Notes under the pieces: model-generated | Told to the model about the DNA's origin: nothing | Seen by the model: the letters and a program-made list of their open reading frames with translations, nothing else | Databases searched by the model: none | Translations under genes and position numbers: made by a program | Assembly (NCBI RefSeq): GCF_014646095.1 | Contig: NZ_BMMU01000007.1 | Location: 76,722-140,721, forward strand | Direction: 5' to 3' | DNA length: 64,000 bases | From: Streptomyces lacrimifluminis | GTDB taxonomy: Bacteria; Actinomycetota; Actinomycetes; Streptomycetales; Streptomycetaceae | Shown here: piece after piece, positions 26,733 to 36,035 of the stretch | Numbering within the stretch: position 1 is the first letter of the stretch | Layout: the number at the start of each line of letters is the position of its first letter

Positions 26733-27989
26733 CTACTTCGGGAGTGGTTGCGGAGGGCGCTCGCCCACGTAGGTTCCCGACGGGCGCATCCGTAGCGGGC
26801 GCTCGCCGTACTCCTCCAGGGCGTGTGCGATCCAGCCCGCCGTACGGGCGACGGCGAAGATCGTCTCGCCCGCAGACGCTCCCATGCCGCAGGCGACGGT
26901 GAACGCGGCCAGGGCAAGGTCCACGTTGGCGTGCAGAGGGGTGTGACGGGCGGTGGTCGTCACGACGTCCCGGGCCGCGGCGAGGGCGGGCGCGGCGTGC
27001 GGCATCTCGTCGAGGAGGGTGAACAGGGCACGCGCGCGTGGATCCTCTCCGGGGTAGAGCCGGTGGCCGAGCCCGGGGACGCGGCGGCCCGCGCGCAGTT
27101 CGTCCGCGACCACGGGAGCCGCGTCTCCCTCGTCGAGCACGTCGAGCAGCATCCGGTGCGCCAGGCCGCTGGCGGCGCCGTGGAGGGGGCCTTCGAGGAC
27201 TCCGAGCCCGGCCGAGACGGCCGCGTAGGGGTGGGCGCGGGCGGACGCGGCGACCCGTACGGCGAGGGTCGAGGCGGCCAGGTCGTGGTCGACGAGGAGG
27301 CCGAGTGCCGTGTCCAGGGCGCGCAGTGACGCCTCGTCGGCGATCCGCACGGTGAGCCGGCCCCAGAGGCGCTGGGCCAGTGGACCCTCGTCGCGGTGGC
27401 CGGGAGCGCGTGACGGCAGAGCGGCCACGAGGGTGGGGATGAGGGTACGAGCGGTGCCCAGGACGGTGTCCTCGGAGAGGTCGAAGCGGAGCGGATCGAC
27501 CGCTGCCGCGGCGATCGCCGCCACCCGGAGCCGGTCGACCGGGTCGCTGTGCTCCGGCAGCGCGTTGACGGAGCGGCGGGCGGCAGCGACGGAGGCACTG
27601 GGCGCCGTGAAGGTGGCTCCGGGGCGCAGGGTCCCAGTCCACAGCCATTCGGCGACTTCTTCGTAGGAGTGGCGCGCGGCCAGCTCGGCGGCGTCGACGC
27701 CCCGGAAGTAGTACCGGTCCTTGTCGATGAGGGTGAGCCGGGTCCGTACGGACAGTTCGCCGCCCGAGGCCGAACTCCCGCCGCTCTCCCGCTTGTTGCG
27801 GCGGGCGAGCGCCTCCACCTCCATGGCGTCGAAGGTGCTGCCCCGGCCCCCGGGGTCGCGTCGGCTGCTGAGCTGACCGCGGCTCACGTACGCGTACACG
27901 GTCTCGGGCTTCACGCCGAGCAGCTCGGCGGTCTCCTTGGTGCTCAGCCGACGGCTGGTGTGGTCGGGGGCGGGTTCCTGATCGTGCAT
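26733..27989 (-). CDS. Citrate-synthase-family protein with N-terminal MerR/excisionase-like HTH
   Basis: A 418-residue protein from ATG 27989. Residues 10-60 are a DNA-binding-type helix-turn-helix: RLSTKETAELLGVKPETVYA, YVSRGQLSSRRDPGG. The rest is citrate synthase: GPLHGAASGLAHRML, PGLGHRLYPGEDPRARAL and HANVDLALAAF supply the two active-site His and the Asp. Such HTH-citrate synthase fusions are an actinobacterial type; whether they bind DNA, make citrate or methylcitrate, or sense acyl-CoA is not established. It is divergent from a second citrate synthase gene across an AT-rich palindromic region. Confidence 0.88.
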   Translation of the reverse strand: MHDQEPAPDHTSRRLSTKETAELLGVKPETVYAYVSRGQLSSRRDPGGRGSTFDAMEVEALARRNKRESGGSSASGGELSVRTRLTLIDKDRYYFRGVDAAELAARHSYEEVAEWLWTGTLRPGATFTAPSASVAAARRSVNALPEHSDPVDRLRVAAIAAAAVDPLRFDLSEDTVLGTARTLIPTLVAALPSRAPGHRDEGPLAQRLWGRLTVRIADEASLRALDTALGLLVDHDLAASTLAVRVAASARAHPYAAVSAGLGVLEGPLHGAASGLAHRMLLDVLDEGDAAPVVADELRAGRRVPGLGHRLYPGEDPRARALFTLLDEMPHAAPALAAARDVVTTTARHTPLHANVDLALAAFTVACGMGASAGETIFAVARTAGWIAHALEEYGERPLRMRPSGTYVGERPPQPLPK

Positions 27990-28011
27990 GGGCTCACCGT
28001 ATCCGTATGGA

Positions 28012-28056
28012 CTGAATGTTGACTCAATCAATATTGACATCGTTTCAGTCAATCAT
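28012..28056. promoter_or_regulatory. AT-rich divergent promoter/operator between two citrate synthase genes
   Basis: Within a markedly AT-rich stretch lies the perfect palindrome TCAATATTGA (28028-28037), flanked by outer arms ACTGAA and TTCAGT, and by repeats of TTGAC (28019 and 28034) and GTCAATCA/CTCAATCA. TTGACA at 28034-28039 could be a -35 element for the rightward gene. The HTH-bearing neighbour is a candidate binder. Confidence 0.55.
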
Positions 28057-28086
28057 GGACAGTCGAATCAAGTTCAGGGAGGAAAC

Positions 28087-29262
28087 ATGCCGAACAACCG
28101 GGCCGCGACAGCCGCAACCACCGTTGTCGACGTACCGCGAGGGCTCGCGGGCGTCGTCGTCACCGACACCCGAATTGGTGACGTCAGGGGACGCGAGGGC
28201 TTTTACCACTACCGCCAGTACTCCGCCGTCGAACTCGCTCGGACCCGCGGTTTCGAAGATGTATGGCACCTCCTGGTCCACGGTGAGCTGCCTGAGGCGG
28301 GCCGTCTCGCCGCCTTCACCGCGCGTACGGCGGCGCTGCGGCGGCTGCCCGACGAGGTAGGGGCGGCGCTTCCGGCGATCGCGGCGGCGAGCGGCCGGTC
28401 CGGACCGCTGGCCGGCATGCGCACCGCGCTGTCGCTGCTCGGTGCGGCGAAGGGCTTCCGTCCCGTGTACGACATCGACGCGGAGGGTCGGCGCGCGGAC
28501 TCCCTGGTCGCCTCGGCGGCCGTGCCGACCGTACTGACGGCGCTGCATCGGCTGGGTCGGGGCCTCGACCCGGTGGAGCCGCGGGACGACCTCCCTTATG
28601 CGGCCAACTACCTGTACATGTTGACGGGGTCGGAGCCGGAACCGCTGCACGCCAGGGCGATCGAGCAATACTTGATCTCAACCATTGATCATGGCTTCAA
28701 TGCATCAACCTTTACGGCGCGGGTCATCGCGTCGACAGGGGCGGACGTGGCCGCGTGCCTCGTGGGAGCGGTGGGAGCCCTGTCGGGTCCGCTGCACGGC
28801 GGCGCCCCGAGCCGAGCGCTGGACACGCTGGACGCGATCGGCACGCCGGACCGCATCGACTCCTGGATCCGCGAACGTGTTCTCGCCGGTGACCGCATCA
28901 TGGGCTTCGGTCACCCGGTCTACCGCACCGAGGATCCCCGCTCCCGCATGCTCCGGGGCATCGCCGAACAGTTCGGCGGTCCGTTGGTCGATCTGGCGGT
29001 AGAGGTCGAACGACGGGTGGAGGCGATCTTGGCCGAACTGAAGCCGGGCCGCGAACTGCACACGAACGTCGAGTTCTACGCGGGCGTGGTCATGGAACTG
29101 TGCGGCCTGCCGCGCGAGATGTTCACACCGACCTTCGCGGCGGCCCGTGTGGTGGGCTGGAGCGCCAACATCCTGGAACAGGCGGAGGACTCGAAGATCA
29201 TCCGACCGGCGGCGCGATACGTGGGGCCTGTGCCTCCGGTGGCGGTGCCGTTGATGGTCTGA
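28087..29262 (+). CDS. Citrate synthase / 2-methylcitrate synthase family enzyme
   Basis: A 391-residue enzyme with a strong GGGAGG ribosome site seven bases before ATG 28087. Citrate synthase motifs are present: GREGFYHYRQYSAVELA near the N-terminus, GPLHGGAPSRALDTL (His), GFGHPVYRTEDPRSRML (His) and HTNVEFYAGVVMEL. The last normally carries Asp as the catalytic base (NVD); here it is Glu. The enzyme condenses acetyl- or propionyl-CoA with oxaloacetate. Codons for EQYLISTIDHGFNASTF are unusually AT-rich. A hairpin terminator follows. It pairs with the divergent HTH-citrate synthase gene. Confidence 0.9.
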   Translation: MPNNRAATAATTVVDVPRGLAGVVVTDTRIGDVRGREGFYHYRQYSAVELARTRGFEDVWHLLVHGELPEAGRLAAFTARTAALRRLPDEVGAALPAIAAASGRSGPLAGMRTALSLLGAAKGFRPVYDIDAEGRRADSLVASAAVPTVLTALHRLGRGLDPVEPRDDLPYAANYLYMLTGSEPEPLHARAIEQYLISTIDHGFNASTFTARVIASTGADVAACLVGAVGALSGPLHGGAPSRALDTLDAIGTPDRIDSWIRERVLAGDRIMGFGHPVYRTEDPRSRMLRGIAEQFGGPLVDLAVEVERRVEAILAELKPGRELHTNVEFYAGVVMELCGLPREMFTPTFAAARVVGWSANILEQAEDSKIIRPAARYVGPVPPVAVPLMV

Positions 29263-29310
29263 CGGCGTCTCGAAGGCACTCGGCTTCCAAAAGTGGCCTG
29301 ACACACCTGT

Positions 29311-29337
29311 GGCCTGGTGCCGTTCTGGCGCCAGGCC
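29311..29337 (+). terminator. Terminator of the citrate synthase gene
   Basis: GGCCTGGTGCC (29311-29321) pairs with GGCGCCAGGCC (29327-29337), one wobble pair, 5-base loop, 48 bases after the stop. Confidence 0.7.
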
Positions 29338-29469
29338 TCATCGGGGTCGATCGAACAGGGACGGGGTGCCGGACTGCTCGTCGTCTAGGTGCCCTGATCC
29401 CTCAACGGTGGAGTGAGGCCGGGCGGGTGACGGACGCGTCTTGGGTGAACGCGTGCTCGTGCGGTGATG

Positions 29470-29706
29470 TCAGGCGTCGGGAATATCCGCCTTGGCGCGG
29501 ATCAAGGTCTCCCGGCTCACGATGACGATGCGTTCGTAGTCGGCACGAGCGGCGTCGGCGGGCAGTTCGCCGTCCAGCGCCTCGGTGGCCTCGGTGCCGA
29601 TGACGGCGAAATTGCCGTCACTGAGTTCGAACACGTCCGGGCAGGTAGCTCCTGAGTTACTGCCTCGGGCACTCGGCGGCACACCGATGCGGCGCACGAT
29701 CTTCAA
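29470..29706 (-). CDS. Small conserved actinobacterial protein, function unknown
   Basis: A 78-residue protein read leftward from TTG 29706; AAGGA lies about nine bases upstream. It contains GSNSGATCPDVFELSDGNFA and VIGTEATEALDGELP, then YERIVIVSRETLIRAKADIP. Very similar short proteins occur in many Streptomyces, often beside DUF6879 or DUF397 genes in variable regions. The regular strand-helix pattern suggests a compact soluble fold. No function is known to me. With the next gene it forms a small accessory insert between core metabolic and topoisomerase genes. Confidence 0.65.
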   Translation of the reverse strand: MKIVRRIGVPPSARGSNSGATCPDVFELSDGNFAVIGTEATEALDGELPADAARADYERIVIVSRETLIRAKADIPDA

Positions 29707-29862
29707 GGAATTCGGTCCTTACGAAACAAAAGGTCTGGAGTACAGAGGTGCGCCAGCAGGCTACTGGTGTTCGTGTTGCTTTCGTGGCGGCATGCACAAA
29801 ATTCCCTCCGTCGGGGTCCTTGGCTCTGCGAGGTTGACAGGCTCGCTGGTGCGGGCGAGCCG

Positions 29863-30414
29863 TCAGTCGGTAGGAGGGGTGCCCGCCACCCACCACTCGT
29901 CCGTGTCCGCGTCGTCGAGGTCTATGACGAGGTTGTCGACCATCTGCCCGATCCGGGCCTCGTCGGACGACTCGTTCAGGGACGCACGCTGTTTCTTGGA
30001 GGCCTCCCAGTACTCGCGGAACAGCGGGCTTTGGAAGAACTCGCGCAGGTGCCTGTACAACTCCTCCCGATCCAGAATTCCCGCTTTGTACAGGTGGTAA
30101 AGGTGGACATACCAGGCGTTTGCGTAGAAGAACTGGCGGCGCTTCTCTGCAGGGATGTTCTTGTCGTAGGTGTCGATCACCGCGGCGAGGGACGGATCGT
30201 CGATCGCCCTGGCCAGCAACTCCCACTGCATGCGCTGCTGGTGCGCGAGAGTCTTGCGCCGGATCGCCAACTCCTCGAGCTCCAGGCGCCTCTCATGCAG
30301 ACGGGCTTCCTCCAGGCGACGCTGTCGCGCCGCCAGCGTCACCGAAGCGGCGGTGAGCAGGAGGGTGAGCGCGGTGGAGCCCAGCCTCCCCGCCGAGTAC
30401 TTCTCTGTGGCCAT
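29863..30414 (-). CDS. DUF6082 family membrane-anchored protein
   Basis: A 183-residue protein from ATG 30414. One hydrophobic helix (residues about 10-28, LGSTALTLLLTAASVTLA) is followed by a Glu/Arg/Leu-rich coiled coil (RRLEEARLHERRLELEELAI). A helical domain follows with DKNIPAEKRRQFFYANAWYV and FFQSPLFREYWEASKKQR. This architecture is that of DUF6082 proteins, frequent in Streptomyces accessory regions and functionally uncharacterised. The anchor is probably N-terminal, with the domain in the cytoplasm or outside; topology cannot be settled here. GC content is lower than that of its neighbours. Confidence 0.75.
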   Translation of the reverse strand: MATEKYSAGRLGSTALTLLLTAASVTLAARQRRLEEARLHERRLELEELAIRRKTLAHQQRMQWELLARAIDDPSLAAVIDTYDKNIPAEKRRQFFYANAWYVHLYHLYKAGILDREELYRHLREFFQSPLFREYWEASKKQRASLNESSDEARIGQMVDNLVIDLDDADTDEWWVAGTPPTD

Positions 30415-30734
30415 GTCAACCCCCGAATCAGGCGGCAGTCCGCCGGTCGTCGTAGTGCGGGTCGACGGAGGGGGACCGGCGAGCGTTGGGCGGCGCTTGC
30501 CACCTCCAGAGTGCCGAGTGGCTCTGATCGGCGGGGGAGGCGGAGAGGAGGCGCACGGAAGGAAGCGAGGGTCGCACAGTCCGGCGCCATGCCCAACGTG
30601 TGCCCCGCACCGACTGCTGACAATCGTTCACCCGGCGACACGTCCTCCGGCTCGTATCCTGGGGCGGCATTCGTTCCTCGTACGCGCGCGGGGCCGTGAG
30701 CCGGTGTGCGCGTCGGCGTGAGAGAGGTCGCAGA
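30415..30734. other. Intergenic region upstream of the COG0523 GTPase gene
   Basis: No gene is supported. The segment holds the promoters of the divergent DUF6082 and GTPase genes. TGACAATCGTTCA near 30618 is an imperfect palindrome of unknown meaning. Confidence 0.35.
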
Positions 30735-31847
30735 TTGAGTCAGCCGGGTCCGAGCCAGAACCCTCGGCAGATCCCCGTCATCGTCCTCGCCGGCTTCCTC
30801 GGTTCCGGCAAGACCACCCTCCTCAACCACCTCCTCCACCGCAGCGGAGGCAGCCGTATCGGGGCCATCGTCAATGACTTCGGGGCCATCGAGATCGACG
30901 CCATGGCCGTCGCGGGGGCGCTGGGCGACTCCACGGTGTCGCTGGGCAACGGATGTCTGTGCTGCGCTGTTGATGCGAGCGAACTCGATGTCTATCTTGA
31001 TCGACTCACTCAACCCTCGTCCCGGATCGACGTCATCGTCATCGAGGCCAGTGGGCTCGCCGAGCCGCAGGAACTCGTTCGGATGGTGCTCGCCAGTGAC
31101 AATCCCCGAGTCGTGTACGGGGGGCTGGTCGAGGTGGTCGACGCCGTCGAGTTCGACGACACCCGGATGAAGCACCCCGAGATCGACCGGCATCTCGCCC
31201 TCGCCGATCTCGTCGTCGTGAACAAGGTCGGGCGGGTAGCCGACGGTGGGGAGAAAGTTCTGGGGACCGTCCACGGGCTGGTCGACCGTGCGGCTGTCGT
31301 CCCCGCCGACTACGGGCGCGTCGACCCGGAGCTGCTCTTCGACTGCCGGCCGCCGGAGGAACGTATCGGACAGTTGTCCTTCGATGACCTGCACGACCAT
31401 GGAGCGGACGAGCGCGGGGAGGGCGAAGACGGTCATGAGGACGGCGCGGGAGACCATTCCGGGCATCTGCACGCCGCCTACGACAGTCTCTCCTTCAGCT
31501 CCTCGACCCCCCTCCATCCGCGTCGGCTGATGGACTTCCTCGACAGCCGGCCCGAAGGGCTCTACCGCATCAAGGGGTACGTCGACTTCGGACCGCACGA
31601 CCCGGGCAACCGGTACGCCGTGCATGCCGTCGGGCGGTTCCTGCGGTTCTATCCCGAGCCCTGGAGCGACGGCGAGGAGCGGCTCAGCCGACTCGTCCTC
31701 ATCGGGTCCGGCATCCGGCTGCCCGCCCTCGGCAAGGACTTGGAGGCATGTATGGACGACGCCCCACACGCCGACGAGCACAGCATGTGGGGCGTCCTGA
31801 GGTACGTACAGGAGCAGGGCCCGGAGGGCTCCGACGAGGTCGGCTGA
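30735..31847 (+). CDS. COG0523 G3E-family GTPase (CobW-like metal chaperone)
   Basis: A 370-residue protein with a TTG start at 30735 after GAGAGAGG. The GTPase domain shows Walker A GFLGSGKTT (residues about 17-25), the metal-binding GNGCLCCAV (CxCC), and EASGLAEP. The base-specifying motif reads NKVG instead of NKxD. A His/Asp/Glu-rich loop (DLHDHGADERGEGEDGHEDG onward) is a likely metal-binding tract, followed by the CobW C-terminal domain. Family members deliver zinc, cobalt or nickel to target proteins. Zinc-starvation control is common for such genes, but I see no convincing Zur box. It ends one base before parC, converging. Confidence 0.88.
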   Translation: MSQPGPSQNPRQIPVIVLAGFLGSGKTTLLNHLLHRSGGSRIGAIVNDFGAIEIDAMAVAGALGDSTVSLGNGCLCCAVDASELDVYLDRLTQPSSRIDVIVIEASGLAEPQELVRMVLASDNPRVVYGGLVEVVDAVEFDDTRMKHPEIDRHLALADLVVVNKVGRVADGGEKVLGTVHGLVDRAAVVPADYGRVDPELLFDCRPPEERIGQLSFDDLHDHGADERGEGEDGHEDGAGDHSGHLHAAYDSLSFSSSTPLHPRRLMDFLDSRPEGLYRIKGYVDFGPHDPGNRYAVHAVGRFLRFYPEPWSDGEERLSRLVLIGSGIRLPALGKDLEACMDDAPHADEHSMWGVLRYVQEQGPEGSDEVG

Positions 31848-31848
31848 A

Positions 31849-34305
31849 CTACACCGGACCCGTCACCACACCCACCGTCTTCGGCAACGACACGCCCGAG
31901 CCGTCGCGGCGCGGGTCCATCTCCGGGAGTTCGGCCGGGGTGCCGTTCTTCTGGGACGCTCGTGCCGGTGCCGGGCCCGCCCAGGCCAGGGACAGACAGT
32001 CCTCGCCCTTCAGGAACCGCTGGCAGCGGACGCCGCCGGTGGCGCGACCCTTGCGCGGGTACTGGTCGAAGGGGGTCAGCTTCGCGGTCGTCTGGACGGA
32101 GTCGTCCAGCGTGCCCCGCGAGCCGGCGACCGTGAAGACGACCGCGTCCACCGCCGGATCCACCGCCGTGAACGAGATCACCTTGGCGCCGTCCGTGAGC
32201 TTGATGCCGGCCATACCGCCGGCCGGGCGGCCCTGGGGGCGGACATGCGCGGCCTGGAAGCGCAGCAACTGGGCGTCGTCCGTGATGAAGACCAGGTCCT
32301 CCTCGCCGGTGCGCAGCTCCGCCGCGCCGACGATCCGGTCGCCGTCCCTGAGCGTGATGACCTCCAACTCCCCCTTGTTGGACGGATAGTCGGGGACCAC
32401 ACGCTTGACGACGCCCTGCTCCGTGCCGATCGCGAGCCCCGGGGACGACTCGTCCAGCGTCGTCAGGCAGACCACCATCTCGCCGTCCTCCAGGGAGAGG
32501 AACTCCGACAGCGGGGCACCGCCCGAGAGGTTGGGCGCCGCCGTCGTGTCGGGGAGCCGGGGGAGATCGATGACGTTGATACGCAGCAGGCGGCCGGCCG
32601 ACGTCACCGCGCCCACCTCGCCCCGCGCCGTCGCCGGGACCGCGGAGACGATCAGGTCGTGCTTCGCGCGTCTGCCGTCCTCGTCCGCCGGGAACGGCTC
32701 ACCGTTCGCCGTACGCGCCAGCAGGTCCGTCGAGGAGAGCAGGACCCGGCACGGGTCGTCGGCCACCTGGAGCGGGACACCGGCCGCGGGGGCGGCGCCG
32801 GCCGACTCCAGCAGAACCGTGCGGCGCTCGGTGCCGAACTTCTTGGCCACCGCGGCCAGTTCGTTCGAGACCAGCTTGCGGAGTTCCGCGTCCGACTCCA
32901 GGATCCGGGTCAGCTCCGCGATCTCCGCGGCCAGCCGCTCCTTCTCGGACTCCAGCTCGATGCGGTCGAACCGGGTCAGCCGGCGCAGCGGGGTGTCCAG
33001 GATGTACTGGGTCTGGATCTCCGAGAGGGAGAAGCGCTCCATCAGGCGTTCCTTCGCCTGCGCGGAGTTGTCGCTGGAGCGGATCAGCCGGATGACCTCG
33101 TCGATGTCCACCAGCGCGGTGAGCAGGCCCTCGACCAGGTGCAGCCGGTCGCGGCGCTTGCTGCGGCGGAACTCCGAGCGACGCCGCACGACCTCGAAGC
33201 GGTGGTCGAGATAGACCTCCAGGAGCTCCTTGAGGCCCAGGGTCAGGGGCTGGCCGTCCACCAGTGCCACGTTGTTGATGCCGAAGGACTCCTCCATCGG
33301 CGTCAGCTTGTAGAGCTGCTCCAGGACGGCCTCCGGCACGAAGCCGTTCTTGACCTCGATGACCAGGCGCAGGCCGTGGCTGCGGTCGGTGAGGTCCTTG
33401 ACGTCGGCGATGCCCTGGAGCTTCTTCGCGCCGACCAGGTCCTTGATCTTGGCGATCACCTTCTCCGGGCCGACGGTGAACGGCAGTTCGGTGACGACCA
33501 GGCCCATGCGACGGGCCGTCACGTTCTCCACCGACACCGTGGCGCGGATCTTGAACGTGCCGCGGCCCGTCTCGTACGCGTCCCTGATCCCGGCGAGACC
33601 GACGATCCGGCCACCGGTGGGCAGGTCGGGGCCCGGCACGTGCCGCATCAGGGTGTCGAGGTCGGCGGCCGGGTAGCGGATGAGGTGGCGGGCGGCCGAG
33701 ATGACCTCGCCGAGGTTGTGCGGAGGCATGTTGGTGGCCATACCGACGGCGATACCCGACGCGCCGTTCACCAGCAGGTTCGGGAAGGCGGCGGGCAGCG
33801 CCACCGGTTCCTGCTCCTGGCCGTCGTAGTTGGGGGCGAAATCGACCGTGTCCTCTTCGATCGACTCCGTCATCAGGGACGTCGCGTCGGCCATGCGGGC
33901 CTCGGTGTAACGCATGGCGGCCGGCGGGTCGTCGTTGCCCAGCGAACCGAAGTTGCCGTGGCCGTCGACCAGCGGCACGCGCATGGAGAACGGCTGGGCG
34001 AGACGCACCAGGGCGTCGTAGATCGACGAGTCGCCGTGCGGGTGCAGCTTACCCATGACCTCGCCGACGACGCGGGCGCACTTCACATAGCCGCGGTCGG
34101 GGCGCAGGCCCATCTCGTTCATCTGGTACACGATGCGACGGTGTACGGGTTTGAGGCCGTCGCGGGCGTCGGGCAGGGCTCGGGAGTAGATGACCGAGTA
34201 CGCGTACTCGAGGAAGGAGCCCTGCATCTCGTCGACGACGTCGATGTCGAGGATCCGCTCCTCGAAGTCATCGGGCGGCGGGGTCTTCGTGGTGCGGCGG
34301 GCCAT
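31849..34305 (-). CDS. parC: DNA topoisomerase IV subunit A (type IIA, GyrA/ParC family)
   Basis: An 818-residue protein read leftward from ATG 34305, with AAGGAG upstream. It has the winged-helix/tower core: [40 protein letters not shown], and the catalytic Tyr in [10 protein letters not shown]. The C-terminal 300 residues form beta-pinwheel blades, without the exact GyrA-box QRRGGKG; instead [17 protein letters not shown] is seen. Absence of a strong GyrA box favours topoisomerase IV. Its partner is encoded at 16373-18493. It converges on the COG0523 gene with no room for a terminator between them. Confidence 0.92.
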   Translation of the reverse strand: MARRTTKTPPPDDFEERILDIDVVDEMQGSFLEYAYSVIYSRALPDARDGLKPVHRRIVYQMNEMGLRPDRGYVKCARVVGEVMGKLHPHGDSSIYDALVRLAQPFSMRVPLVDGHGNFGSLGNDDPPAAMRYTEARMADATSLMTESIEEDTVDFAPNYDGQEQEPVALPAAFPNLLVNGASGIAVGMATNMPPHNLGEVISAARHLIRYPAADLDTLMRHVPGPDLPTGGRIVGLAGIRDAYETGRGTFKIRATVSVENVTARRMGLVVTELPFTVGPEKVIAKIKDLVGAKKLQGIADVKDLTDRSHGLRLVIEVKNGFVPEAVLEQLYKLTPMEESFGINNVALVDGQPLTLGLKELLEVYLDHRFEVVRRRSEFRRSKRRDRLHLVEGLLTALVDIDEVIRLIRSSDNSAQAKERLMERFSLSEIQTQYILDTPLRRLTRFDRIELESEKERLAAEIAELTRILESDAELRKLVSNELAAVAKKFGTERRTVLLESAGAAPAAGVPLQVADDPCRVLLSSTDLLARTANGEPFPADEDGRRAKHDLIVSAVPATARGEVGAVTSAGRLLRINVIDLPRLPDTTAAPNLSGGAPLSEFLSLEDGEMVVCLTTLDESSPGLAIGTEQGVVKRVVPDYPSNKGELEVITLRDGDRIVGAAELRTGEEDLVFITDDAQLLRFQAAHVRPQGRPAGGMAGIKLTDGAKVISFTAVDPAVDAVVFTVAGSRGTLDDSVQTTAKLTPFDQYPRKGRATGGVRCQRFLKGEDCLSLAWAGPAPARASQKNGTPAELPEMDPRRDGSGVSLPKTVGVVTGPV

Positions 34306-34697
34306 CGCTGCCGGCTCCTTCTGATTCCTGGTCGTTCGCCTACGGGGTGCTTGTGTCGGTGTCGAGAGCCCGATCGTGCTCAGCCCTGCGGGCCTCCGCG
34401 TGCTCGCCCTCTCGACACCGACGCGCCCCTGCGGCTCACTCTTGCTGAGACATGAACGGGATCTGACGCGGACCATTGTGGACTGCCGCACTGACAACGC
34501 GGACCAAGGCCCGTCCCTGCGGCGGTGTTGGGCGATGGCGGCCGATGCTGAAACGTACCGCCTGGAACCCGAGGAATCTCGCTGTCGGCGTACGTCCGCC
34601 GGGAACTTCGCCAGCACTCCACACGCTTGCATACAGTGGCAGGACCGGCAGGAAAACAGCGGTTGCAACAACCGCATCCGCGATCGAAGGGACGTAC
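34306..34697. other. Divergent region between parC and the M16 protease pair
   Basis: These 392 bases carry promoters in both directions and no gene. A 14-base perfect inverted repeat, GTCGGTGTCGAGAG (34355-34368) with CTCTCGACACCGAC (34409-34422), encloses a 40-base loop lying in the presumed parC leader. Confidence 0.5.
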
Positions 34698-36035
34698 ATG
34701 CCCATGGGTCACACGGCCACAGCCGAGGCAGGCTCCGGCGGCCTGACAGCGACCGAGCACCGCCTCGCCAACGGGCTGCGCGTGGTGCTCTCCGAGGACC
34801 ACCTGACCCCGGTCGCAGCGGTGTGCCTCTGGTACGACGTCGGGTCGCGCCACGAGGTCAAGGGCCGCACCGGCCTGGCTCACCTCTTCGAGCACCTGAT
34901 GTTCCAGGGTTCGGGCCAGGTGAAGGGCAACGGTCACTTCGAACTGGTCCAGGGCGCGGGCGGCTCGCTCAACGGCACCACCAGCTTCGAGCGCACCAAC
35001 TACTTCGAGACCATGCCCACCCACCAACTGGAGCTCGCCCTCTGGCTGGAGGCCGACCGCATGGGCTCGCTGCTCGCGGCCCTCGACGACGAGTCCATGG
35101 AGAACCAGCGGGACGTCGTCAAGAACGAGCGACGGCAGCGCTACGACAACGTCCCCTACGGCACGGCGTTCGAGAAGCTGACCGCCCTCGCCTACCCGGC
35201 GGGCCATCCCTACCACCACACCCCGATCGGCTCGATGGCCGACCTGGACGCGGCGACGCTGGAGGACGCGCGCGCGTTCTTCCGCACGTACTACGCGCCC
35301 AACAACGCCGTCCTCTCGGTCGTCGGGGACATCGACCCCGAGGAGACCCTCGCCTGGGTCGAGAAGTACTTCGGATCCATCGCCGGGCACGACGGCAAGC
35401 CCGCGCCGCGCTCCGGCGCGCTCCCCGACGTCATCGGTGAGGAACTGCGCGAGGTCGTCGTGGAGGAGGTCCCCGCGCGCGCGTTGATGGCCGCCTACCG
35501 GCTCCCGGAGGACGGCACGCGTGCGTGCGACGCGGCCGACCTGGCGCTCACCGTCCTCGGCGGCGGTGAGTCCTCCCGCCTCTACAACCGGCTCGTACGC
35601 CGGGACCGTACGGCGGTCGCGGCCGGGTTCGGCCTGCTGCGGCTGGCCGGAGCGCCCTCCCTGGGGTGGCTGGACGTGAAGACCTCAGCGGACGTCGAGG
35701 TACCGGTCATCGAGGCCGCCGTCGACGAAGAACTCGCCCGGTTCGCCACGGAGGGCCCCACGGCCGAGGAAATGGAGCGCGCCCAGGCCCAGTTGGAGCG
35801 CGAGTGGCTGGACCGGCTCGGTACGGTCGCGGGCCGCGCCGACGAACTGTGCCGCTTCGCGGTGCTGTTCGGCGACCCGCAGCTCGCGCTGACCGCCGTG
35901 CAGCGCGTGCTCGACGTGACGGCCGAGGAGGTCCAGCAGGCCGCCAAGGACCGGCTGCGACCCGACAACCGCGCGGTGCTCGTCTACGAGCCCCTGACCG
36001 CCGACACCGACACCGACGAGGAGGCGGCCAAGTGA
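34698..36035 (+). CDS. M16-family zinc metalloprotease, catalytic subunit
   Basis: A 445-residue protein from ATG 34698, preceded by GAAGGGA. The inverted zinc motif HLFEH (about residue 66, in TGLAHLFEHLMFQGSGQVKG) and the downstream Glu in NQRDVVKNERRQRYD are intact, so it should bind zinc. The second half is the C-terminal M16 domain. M16 proteases cleave peptides, often as two-chain enzymes with an active and an inactive subunit. The partner is encoded directly downstream with a GTGA overlap. No signal peptide is seen, so it acts in the cytoplasm. Specificity is unknown. Confidence 0.93.
   Translation: MPMGHTATAEAGSGGLTATEHRLANGLRVVLSEDHLTPVAAVCLWYDVGSRHEVKGRTGLAHLFEHLMFQGSGQVKGNGHFELVQGAGGSLNGTTSFERTNYFETMPTHQLELALWLEADRMGSLLAALDDESMENQRDVVKNERRQRYDNVPYGTAFEKLTALAYPAGHPYHHTPIGSMADLDAATLEDARAFFRTYYAPNNAVLSVVGDIDPEETLAWVEKYFGSIAGHDGKPAPRSGALPDVIGEELREVVVEEVPARALMAAYRLPEDGTRACDAADLALTVLGGGESSRLYNRLVRRDRTAVAAGFGLLRLAGAPSLGWLDVKTSADVEVPVIEAAVDEELARFATEGPTAEEMERAQAQLEREWLDRLGTVAGRADELCRFAVLFGDPQLALTAVQRVLDVTAEEVQQAAKDRLRPDNRAVLVYEPLTADTDTDEEAAK

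Noticed and set aside
30618..30630. TGACAATCGTTCA upstream of the COG0523 gene as a Zur box
   Set aside because: It is 13 rather than 15 bases and lacks the expected central pattern; zinc control is plausible but not supported by this site.
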